Assembly: GCF_030518795.1 (NCBI RefSeq)
Contig: NZ_CP130427.1
Location: 6,014,001 to 6,078,000, forward strand
Reading direction: 5' to 3'
Origin: Micromonospora sp. NBRC 110009
GTDB taxonomy: Bacteria > Actinomycetota > Actinomycetes > Mycobacteriales > Micromonosporaceae
Length of the DNA stretch: 64,000 bases
Shown here: positions 51,470 to 61,420 of the stretch, in pieces
How positions within the stretch are numbered: the first letter of the stretch is position 1
How the letters are laid out: each line of letters begins with the position of its first letter
Made by a program: the position numbers and the translations under genes
The notes under the pieces: model-generated
Databases searched by the model: none
The model's input: only the letters and a program-made list of their open reading frames with translations
Told to the model about the DNA's origin: nothing

Positions 51470-51848
51470 GCCGCTGCTCCTGCTCGGCCCGGACCGGGGG
51501 TGGATGGTGCTGCTGCTCGTCACCACGTTCGTCGGTGGGGTGGCCAACCTGGTGGTGATCGTCGGCTTCATGGTGACCGCGACGTCCGGCCTGCCCGACG
51601 GCGAGCAGGGCCTGGCGACCGGCATAGCCACGCTGAGCCAGCAGGTGGGGATCACCGTCGGCATCCCGGTCATGTCCGCGGTGTTGGCCGCGGTCGTGCA
51701 CGGCCTGGGCACCGAGGGCGCCGGGGCCGTACTGCGCGGGGTCACCACCGCCGTCGGGGTGAACGCCGCCGTCTGCCTGCTCGGCGCGGGGCTTGCCGCG
51801 CTCCTGCTCCCGCCGCCCCAGCCAGGCGGTCGGGCGGCCGTGGGCTGA
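51470..51848 (+). pseudogene. C-terminal fragment of an MFS (EmrB/QacA-type) transporter
   Basis: About 125 residues remain: GWMVLLLVTTFVGGVANLVVIVGFM, QGLATGIATLSQQVGITVGIPVMSAV and a last hydrophobic helix AAVCLLGAGLAALLL. These correspond to the final three membrane segments of a drug:H+ antiporter, including the typical Gly-rich QQVG motif region. The first ten or so helices are gone. The frame upstream of 51470 belongs to antisense of the XRE fragment. A transporter without its N-terminal half cannot work. Confidence 0.75.
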
Positions 51849-51881
51849 GCGGCTGCGGCGTGGCGTCACGGGACGAGACGC

Positions 51882-51919
51882 GCGGAACGCCCGACCGGGA
51901 GACCGGTCGGGCGTTCCGC
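51882..51919. terminator. Hairpin between the MFS remnant and the Rpf-like gene
   Basis: Perfect 17-base arms (51882-51898, 51903-51919) with loop GAGA. It lies 35 bases past the Rpf-like stop and can serve both strands. Confidence 0.85.
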
Positions 51920-51953
51920 TCGGACCGCCGGGGAGGTCGGGTCCGGTGGTGCC

Positions 51954-52610
51954 TCAGTGCAGGCGCAGCCGCTGGCCCGGGAAGATCAGACCCGGGTTGC
52001 CGCCGACCACGCCCTTGTTGCGCTCGTACAGCGCGTGCCAGCCGCCGGCGACCTGGTGCGCGCCGGCGATCTCGGACAGGGTGTCACCGCGCTTGACCAC
52101 GTAGCTGCCACCGCCGGTGCTCGGCGCGGTACGCCGCTGCTTGTGGGTGGCGTGGTCGCTGCGCGACGACCGGTCCTTCGTGGCCTTCCTGGTCGACTTC
52201 TTCTTCGACCCGCTGTCCGACTTGGCCGAGTAGTGCTTGGTCGAGCCGGCCTTCTTGCCGCAGACCGGCCAGGCGCCGATGCCCTGGCCGTCGAGGACCT
52301 TCTCGGCGATGGCGATCTGCTCGCTGCGGCTGGCGAGGTCGGCACGGCTGGCGTACTTCCCACCGCCGTAGCCGTTCCAGGTGCTCCGGGTGAACTGGAG
52401 ACCGCCGTAGTAGCCGTTGCCGGTGTTGATGTGCCAGTTGCCGCCGGACTCGCACTGGGCGATCGCGTCCCAGTTCACGCTGGACGCGCTGGCCGGGGCG
52501 GTCGGACCGAGGAGGGCGGCGGCGCCGGTGGCCGCGCCGGCGACGAGCGCGCCGACGGCGACGCGACGCCGGGTGGTCCGCTGGGGACGGGCGATATGTG
52601 CACTTGCCAT
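51954..52610 (-). CDS. Secreted Rpf-like transglycosylase with LysM domain
   Basis: A 218-residue cell-wall hydrolase. The ATG at 52610 has GGAGGAA upstream; the signal peptide ends near ASAS. The Rpf/transglycosylase-like domain (about 44-118) begins WDAIAQCESGGNWHINTGNG, with the catalytic Glu in QCESGG, and ends GAWPVCG; its two Cys probably form a disulfide. A Lys/Ser-rich linker joins a C-terminal LysM (YVVKRGDTLSEIAG, FPGQRLRL). Such proteins cut peptidoglycan glycan strands and promote growth from dormancy or spores. A c-di-AMP riboswitch precedes it, which links expression to that second messenger. Confidence 0.93.
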   Translation of the reverse strand: MASAHIARPQRTTRRRVAVGALVAGAATGAAALLGPTAPASASSVNWDAIAQCESGGNWHINTGNGYYGGLQFTRSTWNGYGGGKYASRADLASRSEQIAIAEKVLDGQGIGAWPVCGKKAGSTKHYSAKSDSGSKKKSTRKATKDRSSRSDHATHKQRRTAPSTGGGSYVVKRGDTLSEIAGAHQVAGGWHALYERNKGVVGGNPGLIFPGQRLRLH

Positions 52611-52623
52611 GTGGGATTCCTCC

Positions 52624-52774
52624 ACGCCGACGAGGTGAGCTGTCGGGTTCGGGCCGAGGAGCCCGGCCGCCGGCCGGCGGCTTCACCCCGAGGTGTCGAG
52701 CACCGAGGAACGTGTGGGTCCCCCGCTTCCGCCTGAGGTCCAGGTCCCGCCGGCCGGTGGCGGAATTAGGCGTT
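52624..52774 (-). ncRNA. c-di-AMP riboswitch (ydaO-yuaA type)
   Basis: Read on the minus strand, the leader of the Rpf-like gene contains AACGCCTAATTCCGCC, GCGGGGGACCCA, TCGGGGTGAAG, CCCGAACCCGACAGCTCACC and TCGTCGGCGT. These blocks, in this order, are the conserved core of the ydaO-yuaA class that binds cyclic di-AMP. The ends ACGCC and GGCGT pair to form P1. The ribosome site GGAGGAA follows six bases later. In actinobacteria this class is typically found before resuscitation and cell-wall hydrolase genes, and ligand binding usually turns expression off. Confidence 0.93.
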
Positions 52775-52968
52775 ACCGGCCTGCGGTGTCCGCGATCGCG
52801 AACGGAGACGACGTTAGGTCCGGTTTGGGACGGTCGCCCACTTCTTGTGAAGTTCTTCACCCGGCCGAGCGACGTCCGCCCACTCCGAGTTGCGGACCGG
52901 CCGAACATGCCCTACAAGCACACGCATCACCCACAGTGACCGTCCAAGCCGGTCCCGCAGCCGTCCCT

Positions 52969-54792
52969 TCAGTACGTCAGGCCGTAGCCCTGCGCGTAGA
53001 GCGGGACCTGGCCGTCGCCGGCGTTGATGGGCTGCTGGCTGACCGAGTTCATCCAGGTCATCGGCAGTTTGCCGGTGGGCGCGTACCCGCCGAAGAGGAC
53101 GTCCGCGACGCCGGCGCCCTCGGTGCCGGGCAGCCACGAGGCGAGCAGCCCGTCCCACTTGGGCAGCTCCGCCGCGATGTCCAGCGGCCGCCCGGAGACC
53201 AGCACCACGATCACCGGCACGCCGGCATTACGCAGCGTCGTGATTGTCCGAAGGTCCTCCCGGTCCAGGCTCATGCTGCCGGTGCGGTCGCCCTGGCCCT
53301 CGGCGTACGGCGTCTCGCCGACCACCGCGATGGCGGCCCGGTAGCTGCTGTTGATGCCGGTGCCGCGCTGGTTGTAGGTGACCGTCGTGGTCGGACCGAC
53401 GGCGGCGCGGATGCCCTGGAGGATGGTGGTGCCCGGGGTGATGTTGCCGGAGGAGCCCTGCCAGGAGATGGTCCAACCGCCACTCTGGTTGCCGATGTTG
53501 TCGGCGTTCCTGCCGGCCACGAAGATCTTGTTGTTGTCCCGGGCGAGCGGCAGGATGCCGGCGGAGTTCTTCAGCAGCACCTGGGACTCGCGGACGGCCT
53601 GCCGGGCCAGCGCCCGGTGGGTGGCGCTGCCGACCGTCGAGGTCCAACTCCGGTCGGTGTACGGCCGCTCGAAGAGGCCCAGCTCGAACTTCTTGGTGAG
53701 GATGCGCCGGTTGGCGTCGTCGATCCGGCTCATCGGCACGTGCCCGTTCTGCACCTCGGCCCGGAGCGTGCTGATGAAGGTCTTCCAGGCGGTGGGCACC
53801 ATGACCATGTCGATGCCGGCGTTGATCGCCGTGCTCACCTCGGCGGCGGTGAAGCCCGCGGCGCCGTCGATCTGGTCGATGCCGTTCCAGTCCGAGACCA
53901 CGAAGCCGGAGAAGCCCAGTTCTCCCTTGAGGACGGTGGTGATCAGGTACTGGTGGCCGTGCAGCTTCACGCCGTTCCAGCTGCTGTAGGAGATCATCAC
54001 CGCGCCGACGCCACGCTGGACGGCCGCCTGGAACGGGGGCAGGTGGATGGCCCGTAGGTCGGCCTCGCTCAGCTGGGTGTTCCCCTGGTCCACCCCGCCG
54101 GTGGTGCCGCCGTCGCCGAGGTAGTGCTTGGCGGTGGCGAGCACCGAGGTGGGACCGCCGAGGGTGGCGCCCTGCAGGCCGGTGACCAGGGTGGACATGC
54201 TCGACGGCAGGTCCGGGGTCTCGCCGAACGACTCGTAGGTGCGGCCCCAGCGGTCGTTGCGGGCGACGCAGAGGCAGGGCGCGAAGTCCCAGTCCACCCC
54301 GGTGCCGGTGATCTCCTCGGCGACGGCCTGGCCGATCTGCTGCACCAGGGCGGGGTCGCGGGTGGCGCCGAGCCCGATGTTGTGCGGGAAGATCGTCGCA
54401 CCGACGACGTTGTTGTGGCCGTGCACGGCGTCCACGCCGTAGATCATCGGAATGCCGAGCGGAGTGGCGAGGGCGCCCCGCTGGAAGCCGTCGTACATGT
54501 CGGCCCAGGCGGTGGCGGTGTTCGGCGAGGGCGCGGAGCCGCCACCGGAGAGGACCGAGCCGAGCCGGTAGGTGGTCAGGTCGGTGGCGGTGACCGAGCC
54601 GCGCTCGGCCTGGGTCATCTGGCCGATCTTCTCGTCCAGGCTCATCCGGGCGAGCAGGTCGGCCACGCGGGTCGCGACGGGCAGCGTCGGGTCCTGGTAC
54701 GGCAGGCCGGCGGCGGCGGCCGGCGGCGGTGCGGCCACGGCGGTGACCGCGACGAGGAGGAGGGATAGGCCGAGGGGGCGGTGACGGGTCAC
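52969..54792 (-). CDS. Secreted GH3-family beta-glucosidase / exo-glucanase
   Basis: A 607-residue exported enzyme; GTG 54792 follows GGAAGGAGCGACCC and leads into a signal peptide ending AAAAG. The GH3 barrel has RMSLDEKIGQM, GIPMIYGVDAVHGHNNV, ATAKHYLGDGG (KH substrate contacts) and the nucleophile Asp in FVVSDWNGID. The second alpha/beta domain contains ESQVLLKN and VFVAG-like NKIFVAGRNADN. The length and the KHYLGDG/SDWNGID pair fit exo-beta-1,3/1,4-glucan hydrolases. It would release glucose from cereal-type or cello-oligosaccharides outside the cell. It is a single-gene unit. Confidence 0.93.
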   Translation of the reverse strand: MTRHRPLGLSLLLVAVTAVAAPPPAAAAGLPYQDPTLPVATRVADLLARMSLDEKIGQMTQAERGSVTATDLTTYRLGSVLSGGGSAPSPNTATAWADMYDGFQRGALATPLGIPMIYGVDAVHGHNNVVGATIFPHNIGLGATRDPALVQQIGQAVAEEITGTGVDWDFAPCLCVARNDRWGRTYESFGETPDLPSSMSTLVTGLQGATLGGPTSVLATAKHYLGDGGTTGGVDQGNTQLSEADLRAIHLPPFQAAVQRGVGAVMISYSSWNGVKLHGHQYLITTVLKGELGFSGFVVSDWNGIDQIDGAAGFTAAEVSTAINAGIDMVMVPTAWKTFISTLRAEVQNGHVPMSRIDDANRRILTKKFELGLFERPYTDRSWTSTVGSATHRALARQAVRESQVLLKNSAGILPLARDNNKIFVAGRNADNIGNQSGGWTISWQGSSGNITPGTTILQGIRAAVGPTTTVTYNQRGTGINSSYRAAIAVVGETPYAEGQGDRTGSMSLDREDLRTITTLRNAGVPVIVVLVSGRPLDIAAELPKWDGLLASWLPGTEGAGVADVLFGGYAPTGKLPMTWMNSVSQQPINAGDGQVPLYAQGYGLTY

Positions 54793-54983
54793 GGGTCGCT
54801 CCTTCCGGAGGAACGTGCGGCCGATCACCAGCAGCCTATGCGGTTCTCACATTCACCGACACCACTGCAATCCCCACATTGTGAACAGTCCTTGCGGTCG
54901 GGGAGCGGGGGCGCGCCGGCCCGGCGCGGACTACGGTGGCGAGGTCCGGCGCGGTCGCCGGGCCGGTGCGCAGGCGGAGGACC

Positions 54984-56552
54984 ATGACTGACTACGGACA
55001 CGACCTGACCTTCGGCGGGTTCATCACGCCCGTCGCCGGCCAGGTCGAGCAGGTGGTGGCGCTGGCGAAGCGCTGCGAGCAGGCCAACCTGGACCTGCTC
55101 ACCTTCCAGGACCACCCGTACCAGCCGGGCTTCCTGGACACCTGGACGCTGATGTCGTACCTGGCCGCGGCGACCAGCCGCATCCGGCTGGCCGGCAACG
55201 TGCTGAACCTGCCGCTGCGCCAACCGGTGGTGCTCGCCCGTAGCGTGGCCAGCCTGGACCTGCTCAGCGGCGGCCGGGTGGAGCTGGGCCTGGGGGCCGG
55301 CGCGTTCTGGGAGGCGATCGAGGCGGTCGGCGGACGGCGGCTCAGCGCCGGGCAGGCGGTGGACGCCCTCGACGAGGCGATCCGGGTCATCCGCGAGGTC
55401 TGGAACGTCGAGCAGCGCGGCATGGTCCGGGTGCCGGGCACGTACTACCGGGTGGTCGGGGCGAAGCGGGGGCCGGCGCCGGCCCACCCGGTGGAGATCT
55501 GGGTCGGCGCGTACAAGCCGCGGATGCTGCGGCTGGTGGGGCGCGCGGCGGACGGCTGGCTGCCGTCGCTGGCGTACCTGCCGGACGGGCCGGCCGAGCT
55601 GCCGGCGATGAACGCCGTCATCGACGAGAGCGCCGAGGGCGCCGGGCGAGACCCCCGGTCGGTGCGGCGGCTGCTGAACATCAGCGGTCGGTTCACCCGG
55701 TCCTCCGGCGGTTTCCTCGCCGGCCCGCCGAAGCAGTGGGTGGAGGAGCTGGCCGGGTTGGTGCTGGACCACGGCATCTCCACCTTCATCCTCGGCGCCG
55801 ACGACCCCACCGCGATCCAGCTCTTCGGGCAGGAGGTCGCGCCCGCCGTGCGGGAGCTGGTCGCCGCGGAACGTGCCCAGCCCGGCGCCCGGGCCGGGGC
55901 CACCGAGGAACAGCAGGAGGCGGTCGAGGCCGGGGGCGCCACCACGCTCGCGGTCACCCCCACCCCCGATCCGGGGGTACGGCTGACCGACCACCAGCTC
56001 TGGGACGAGTCCACCCGCCCGGTCGCCCCGCCGGCGCCGGCCGGGCACGTCTACACCCCGCACGACCAGGCGGTCGGCGCTCACCTCGTCGACGTGCACG
56101 ACCACCTGCGGCAGGAGCTGGCGCAGGTGCGCGACCTGCTGGGGCAGGTCCGGCGCGGGGTGGTCTCCGCCGGTGCCGCCCGGGCCGTGCTCAACCAGAT
56201 GACCATGCGGCAGAACAACTGGACGTTGGGGGCGTACTGCGCCGCGTACTGCACGGTGGTGACCCAGCATCACGGGCTGGAGGACAACTCGGTCTTCCCG
56301 CACCTGCGGCGCGCGGACCCGGGGCTGGCCCCCGTGCTCGACCGGCTGGAGGCGGAGCACGTGGTGATCCACGACGTGGTCGAGGGCGTGGACCGGGCGC
56401 TGGTCGACCTGATCCGCAACCCGGGCGACTTCACCGAGATCCAGAAGGCGGTGGACCTCCTCACCGACACCCTGCTGTCGCACCTGTCGTACGAGGAGCA
56501 GCAGATCGTCGAACCGCTCGCCCGGTACGGCTTCTACGCGGGTCAGGTCTGA
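54984..56552 (+). CDS. Luciferase-like flavin oxidoreductase fused to a hemerythrin domain
   Basis: A 522-residue fusion beginning at ATG 54984 after GGCGGAGG. Residues 1-310 are an LLM-class (F420 or FMN-dependent) barrel: TFQDHPYQPGF, TSRIRLAGNVLNLPLR, LSGGRVELGLGAG and GRAADGWLPSL. A charged linker (about 310-365) leads to a hemerythrin HHE domain with the iron ligands in HLVDVHDHLRQEL, TQHHGLEDNSVFPHL, EAEHVVIHD and HLSYEEQQIV. LLM enzymes oxidise or reduce small molecules with reduced flavin; hemerythrins bind O2, NO or sense oxygen. The fusion suggests oxygen delivery to, or oxygen control of, the flavin reaction. No partner reductase gene is nearby. Confidence 0.9.
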   Translation: MTDYGHDLTFGGFITPVAGQVEQVVALAKRCEQANLDLLTFQDHPYQPGFLDTWTLMSYLAAATSRIRLAGNVLNLPLRQPVVLARSVASLDLLSGGRVELGLGAGAFWEAIEAVGGRRLSAGQAVDALDEAIRVIREVWNVEQRGMVRVPGTYYRVVGAKRGPAPAHPVEIWVGAYKPRMLRLVGRAADGWLPSLAYLPDGPAELPAMNAVIDESAEGAGRDPRSVRRLLNISGRFTRSSGGFLAGPPKQWVEELAGLVLDHGISTFILGADDPTAIQLFGQEVAPAVRELVAAERAQPGARAGATEEQQEAVEAGGATTLAVTPTPDPGVRLTDHQLWDESTRPVAPPAPAGHVYTPHDQAVGAHLVDVHDHLRQELAQVRDLLGQVRRGVVSAGAARAVLNQMTMRQNNWTLGAYCAAYCTVVTQHHGLEDNSVFPHLRRADPGLAPVLDRLEAEHVVIHDVVEGVDRALVDLIRNPGDFTEIQKAVDLLTDTLLSHLSYEEQQIVEPLARYGFYAGQV

Positions 56553-56596
56553 GGCGTGGGTTGTTCCCGCTCGCCGGCGCGTCGCGGCGTGAGATA

Positions 56597-56632
56597 GCTG
56601 ACTTTTGTTTTCCTAAGTCAGCCGGGTAGCGT
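56597..56632 (+). promoter_or_regulatory. HxlR promoter with overlapping palindromic operator
   Basis: GCTGACTT (56597-56604) and AAGTCAGC (56615-56622) form an inverted repeat. It overlaps a predicted -35 TTGTTT (56605-56610) with TAGCGT at 56627-56632, eight bases before the HxlR start. Autorepression is likely. Confidence 0.65.
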
Positions 56633-56639
56633 CAACGGC

Positions 56640-57122
56640 ATGACCGACTTCCTCGCGCAGCGTGACACCTGGTCCGCCGCCAACTGCTCGATCGCCCGGG
56701 CGCTCGACGTGGTGGGCAACCGGACCACCCTGCTGCTGCTGCGGGAGGCGTCGTTCGGCACCCGGCGCTTCGACGACTTCGCCCGCCGGGCCGGGGTCAG
56801 CGAGCCGGTGGCCGCCGCCCGGCTGAAGCAGCTCGTCACCGACGGCCTGCTGGAGCGGCGGCCCTACCGGCAGCCGGGGCAACGCACCCGCGACGAGTAC
56901 GTGCTCACCGCCAAGGGGCGGGACCTGCTGCCCGTGCTCGCCGCGCTGCGGCAGTGGGGCGACACGTACGCCGTCTCCGAGACCGGACCGTCGGTCCGGG
57001 TGGCCCACCACGACTGCGGCGCCGCCGTGCACGTACGGCTGCGCTGCGCGGCCGGGCACGACGTGTCGCCCGGCGAGGTGGACGTGCTGCCCGGCCCCGG
57101 CCTGCTCCCGGCGACGGCCTGA
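56640..57122 (+). CDS. HxlR-family transcriptional regulator
   Basis: A 160-residue regulator. The winged-helix domain is typical: NCSIARALDVVGNRTTLLLLREASFGTRRF, GVSEPVAAARLKQLVTDGLLERRPY and YVLTAKGRDLLPVLAALRQWGD. The C-terminal 45 residues contain two Cys (DCG, RCAAGHD), a possible redox or zinc pair seen in many HxlR proteins. HxlR members respond to aldehydes, quinones or oxidative stress and usually control an adjacent reductase. Here the next gene, 35 bases downstream, is an SDR. The very short leader (ATG eight bases after the -10) and the palindrome in the promoter point to self-control. Confidence 0.9.
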   Translation: MTDFLAQRDTWSAANCSIARALDVVGNRTTLLLLREASFGTRRFDDFARRAGVSEPVAAARLKQLVTDGLLERRPYRQPGQRTRDEYVLTAKGRDLLPVLAALRQWGDTYAVSETGPSVRVAHHDCGAAVHVRLRCAAGHDVSPGEVDVLPGPGLLPATA

Positions 57123-57157
57123 CCCGCCGATCTCGGCCACACCCTCAGGAGCGACAC

Positions 57158-57856
57158 ATGAAGATCTCTGGACGCACAGCCCTGGTCACCGGGGCCAACC
57201 GCGGCTTCGGCCGGCACCTGGCCGCCGAACTGCTGGCCCGCGGCGCCACCGTCTACGCCGGCGCCCGCAACCCCGACACCGTAGATCTGCCCGGGGTCAC
57301 CCCGGTGCGGCTGGACATCACCGACCCGGCGTCGGTGGCGGCCGCCGCCGCACTCGCCGGCGACGTCACCCTGCTGATCAACAACGCCGGCTCGGGCACC
57401 GGCGCCGACCTGCTCGACGCCGACCCGGCCAAGGTCCGGCTGGAGATGGAGACCCACTACTTCGGCACGCTGGAGATGGTCCGGGCGTTCGCGCCGCGGA
57501 TCGCCACCAACGGCGGCGGCACGGTCCTCAACGTGCTCTCCGCGCTGTCCTGGATCGCCCTCCCGCAGGTCGGGGCGTACAGCGCGGCCAAGTCGGCCGA
57601 GTGGGCGATGACCAACGCGCTGCGTACACAGCTCGCCGACCGGGGCGTGCGGGTCACCGGGCTGCACGTCGGCTACATGGACACCGACATGACCGCCGCG
57701 CTGGACGTGCCGAAGTCCGACCCGGCCGCGATCGCCCGGATCGCCGTCGACGGCATCGAGGCCGACCGGTACGAGATCGTCGCGGACGAGACCTCCCGCC
57801 AGGTCCTCGCCGGCCTGTCCGGCGGGGTGGCCGCCCTCTACCCCCAGCTCCCCTGA
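57158..57856 (+). CDS. SDR-family oxidoreductase controlled with the HxlR gene
   Basis: A 232-residue short SDR. The cofactor motif is LVTGANRGFGRHLAAELLARG, followed by LINNAGSG and the YSAAK catalytic pair (Tyr, Lys). ATG 57158 is preceded by CAGGAG. The Arg after the second strand (AGARNPD) favours NADP. The GANRGFGRHL form is common in SDRs induced by electrophiles. With the HxlR gene directly upstream it probably reduces the aldehyde or quinone sensed by that regulator. The substrate is not known. Confidence 0.9.
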   Translation: MKISGRTALVTGANRGFGRHLAAELLARGATVYAGARNPDTVDLPGVTPVRLDITDPASVAAAAALAGDVTLLINNAGSGTGADLLDADPAKVRLEMETHYFGTLEMVRAFAPRIATNGGGTVLNVLSALSWIALPQVGAYSAAKSAEWAMTNALRTQLADRGVRVTGLHVGYMDTDMTAALDVPKSDPAAIARIAVDGIEADRYEIVADETSRQVLAGLSGGVAALYPQLP

Positions 57857-57870
57857 CCCCGCAGCGGGGC

Positions 57871-57919
57871 AAGGAAGGGGCCCTTCTTAACGCCTGGCGT
57901 TAAGAAGGGGCCCTTCCTT
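57871..57919. repeat. 49-bp extragenic palindrome with GGGGCCC cores
   Basis: Perfect 23-bp arms (57871-57893 and 57897-57919) with a three-base loop. Each arm itself contains the self-complementary GGGGCCCC-like core AAGGGGCCCTT. I recall this element as scattered in many copies over Micromonospora and Salinispora genomes. It also can terminate the SDR transcript. Confidence 0.8.
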
Positions 57920-57956
57920 CTCCGCGGGCGGGGGGCGGGGTGGCACAGTGGGCGGA

Positions 57957-58316
57957 ATGCGAGAGGGGTACGCGCACCAGGCCGTCCTGGAGATGGCGCC
58001 GGACGCGGACGAACGCGCGCCCGGAGCGGCGGTCACCGTGGCGCTGTGCGGCCACTGGGAGCACGAACCGCCCTGCCCGGTCGCGGCGCACCACACCCGC
58101 GCGGAGCGGGCGGGCGACCGGGTGCGCCTGTGGATCCTCTTCGCCACCGAGCCGCACCGCGAAGCGGGCGTGCGGGAGGAGATCGACCGGGCGTTGGCGT
58201 GCGGCGAACTCGTCGGCCCGGAGGGCGGGACGACCCGGTGGCGGCTGCTGCGCAGCGGGACGCGCGAGCCGTCGCCCGAGGAAGCGGCCCACCTGGGGCG
58301 GCTGGCCCGCGGCTGA
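57957..58316 (+). CDS. Conserved-looking hypothetical protein
   Basis: A 119-residue protein starting at ATG 57957 (GGCGGA upstream). It has a beta-rich core VTVALCGHWEHEPPCPVAAHHT with two Cys and several His that could bind a metal, and a helical C-terminus REEIDRALACGEL. No membrane segment or signal is visible. I do not recognise a named family, but the composition and codon bias are those of a real gene. It faces the htpG gene across a short gap with a terminator hairpin. Confidence 0.65.
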   Translation: MREGYAHQAVLEMAPDADERAPGAAVTVALCGHWEHEPPCPVAAHHTRAERAGDRVRLWILFATEPHREAGVREEIDRALACGELVGPEGGTTRWRLLRSGTREPSPEEAAHLGRLARG

Positions 58317-58350
58317 CCGACCGCCACGGTCCGCCGACCGCCACGGTCCG
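58317..58350. repeat. Perfect 17-bp tandem duplication
   Basis: CCGACCGCCACGGTCCG is repeated twice directly after the hypothetical gene's stop. Confidence 0.85.
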
Positions 58351-58379
58351 CCGGCCGCGACGGCGGGCGTCGCGGCCGG
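58351..58379. terminator. Hairpin between the hypothetical gene and htpG
   Basis: Perfect 12-base arms CCGGCCGCGACG and CGTCGCGGCCGG, five-base loop. It lies 13 bases past the htpG stop and can serve both convergent genes. Confidence 0.8.
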
Positions 58380-58392
58380 CGGGTCGCCGGTG

Positions 58393-60285
<1,893 letters not shown>

Positions 60286-60375
60286 ACCGACTCCCCTTCC
60301 ACTTCGCGGGCTTACCGCGGAAAGGATACGAGGCGTACGCGCCCGGCCACCGGAGGGTGGCGTCGGCGGTGACCG

Positions 60376-60552
60376 TCACCGGCGGACGTGCGTCCCCGCC
60401 GCCCGGCGGTACGCGGCCCGCACCGCGGCCAGTTCGGCGACCGTGGGGACCAGCGAATCGAGGTAGGCGCGATAGGCGAGCAGCTCGGGCTGGAGCTGCC
60501 GGCGGGCCTGGATGATCCGGCGCACCGGCACGTCACGCAGGTTCTTCGGCAT
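60376..60552 (-). CDS. Possible small basic protein between htpG and the GntR gene
   Basis: A 58-residue frame from ATG 60552, beginning MPKNLRDVPVRRIIQARRQ and ending in RRAAGTHVRR. It is helical and basic, and has no match that I recognise. It might be a remnant of a longer gene, because the frame stays open upstream to 60759 inside the GntR gene region. The 400-base gap between htpG and the GntR gene holds nothing else gene-like. Confidence 0.3.
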   Translation of the reverse strand: MPKNLRDVPVRRIIQARRQLQPELLAYRAYLDSLVPTVAELAAVRAAYRRAAGTHVRR

Positions 60553-60640
60553 GGCGACCGCCAGCGCGAGGACAGCGAAGGACTGAGCGGGCTCGGGGCG
60601 GGCGAACGAGGCCGGTGCCGGACGCCACCTGCGAAATCCG

Positions 60641-60660
60641 ACTGGTCCAACCAGTTGACG
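60641..60660 (+). promoter_or_regulatory. FadR-type operator and promoter of the GntR-AGMO operon
   Basis: ACTGGTCCAACCAGT (60641-60655) fits the FadR-subfamily TNGTNNNACNA pattern as a perfect palindrome. It abuts a -35-like TTGACG (60655-60660), 32 bases before the GntR start. Confidence 0.7.
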
Positions 60661-60691
60661 GGTTGATGTGGCCGGGGCCACACTCCTCTCC

Positions 60692-61420
60692 ATGGCCTTC
60701 GCCCCGGTCCCCCGCGCCTCGGTCTCCGACCACGTCTTCGGCCAGCTCCGCGACGCCATCGTCAGCGGCCGCTACCGACCGGAGGAGACCCTGCCCGGCG
60801 AGCGCGAGCTGGCCGCCGCGTTCGAGGTCAACCGGCACGCCGTCCGGGAGGCGCTCCGCCGGCTTCAGCAGCTCGGCCTGGTCCGGGTCAGCCAGGGTGG
60901 CGCGACCCGGGTGCTGGACTGGCGGGTGCACGCCGGGCTGGACCTGGCGCTTTCCCTGGCCCGCTCGGTCGACGTACTCCCGGTGCAGACGCTGGTCCGC
61001 GACATGCTGGAGATGCGGGCCTGCGTCGGGATCGACGCGGCCCGGCTCTGCGCCGAGCGCGCCGACCCGGCGGTCACGGCCGCGCTGGTCCGGGCCGCCG
61101 AGGAGTACGGCTCGCTCGCGCCCGACCTGGCCGCGATGGCCGAGGCCAACATCGCGATCTGGCGGCTGGTCGTGCGGGGCAGCGGCAACACCGCCTACCT
61201 GCTGGCCTTCAACAGCCTGGTGGCCGGCACCTTCGCCGTCGGCGACGTCCCGCCGGACGCCCGCGCCGCCGAACTGCTCGACGTCGCCGGCCACCGACGG
61301 CTCGCCGCCGCCATCGCAGCCGGCCAGGGTACGGCCGCCGCCCGGCACGCCCGGGCGCTGCTGACCGCCCCGGTCACCACCCCCACCGCCCCCGCCCCCC
61401 GAAGGAGAGCCAGCGCATGA
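60692..61420 (+). CDS. GntR-family (FadR subgroup) transcriptional regulator
   Basis: A 242-residue regulator starting at ATG 60692. The N-terminal winged helix is HVFGQLRDAIVSGRYRP, LPGERELAAAFEVNRHAVREALRRLQQLGLV. The C-terminal all-helical FCD-type domain contains DMLEMRACVGIDAA and a later GNTAYLLAFN; the usual metal-binding His/Asp pattern of FCD is weak. FadR-type regulators sense fatty acyl-CoAs or small acids. The gene overlaps the hydroxylase gene by ATGA, and a matching TGGT-N3-ACCA operator lies upstream, so it probably controls its own operon. Confidence 0.9.
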   Translation: MAFAPVPRASVSDHVFGQLRDAIVSGRYRPEETLPGERELAAAFEVNRHAVREALRRLQQLGLVRVSQGGATRVLDWRVHAGLDLALSLARSVDVLPVQTLVRDMLEMRACVGIDAARLCAERADPAVTAALVRAAEEYGSLAPDLAAMAEANIAIWRLVVRGSGNTAYLLAFNSLVAGTFAVGDVPPDARAAELLDVAGHRRLAAAIAAGQGTAAARHARALLTAPVTTPTAPAPRRRASA

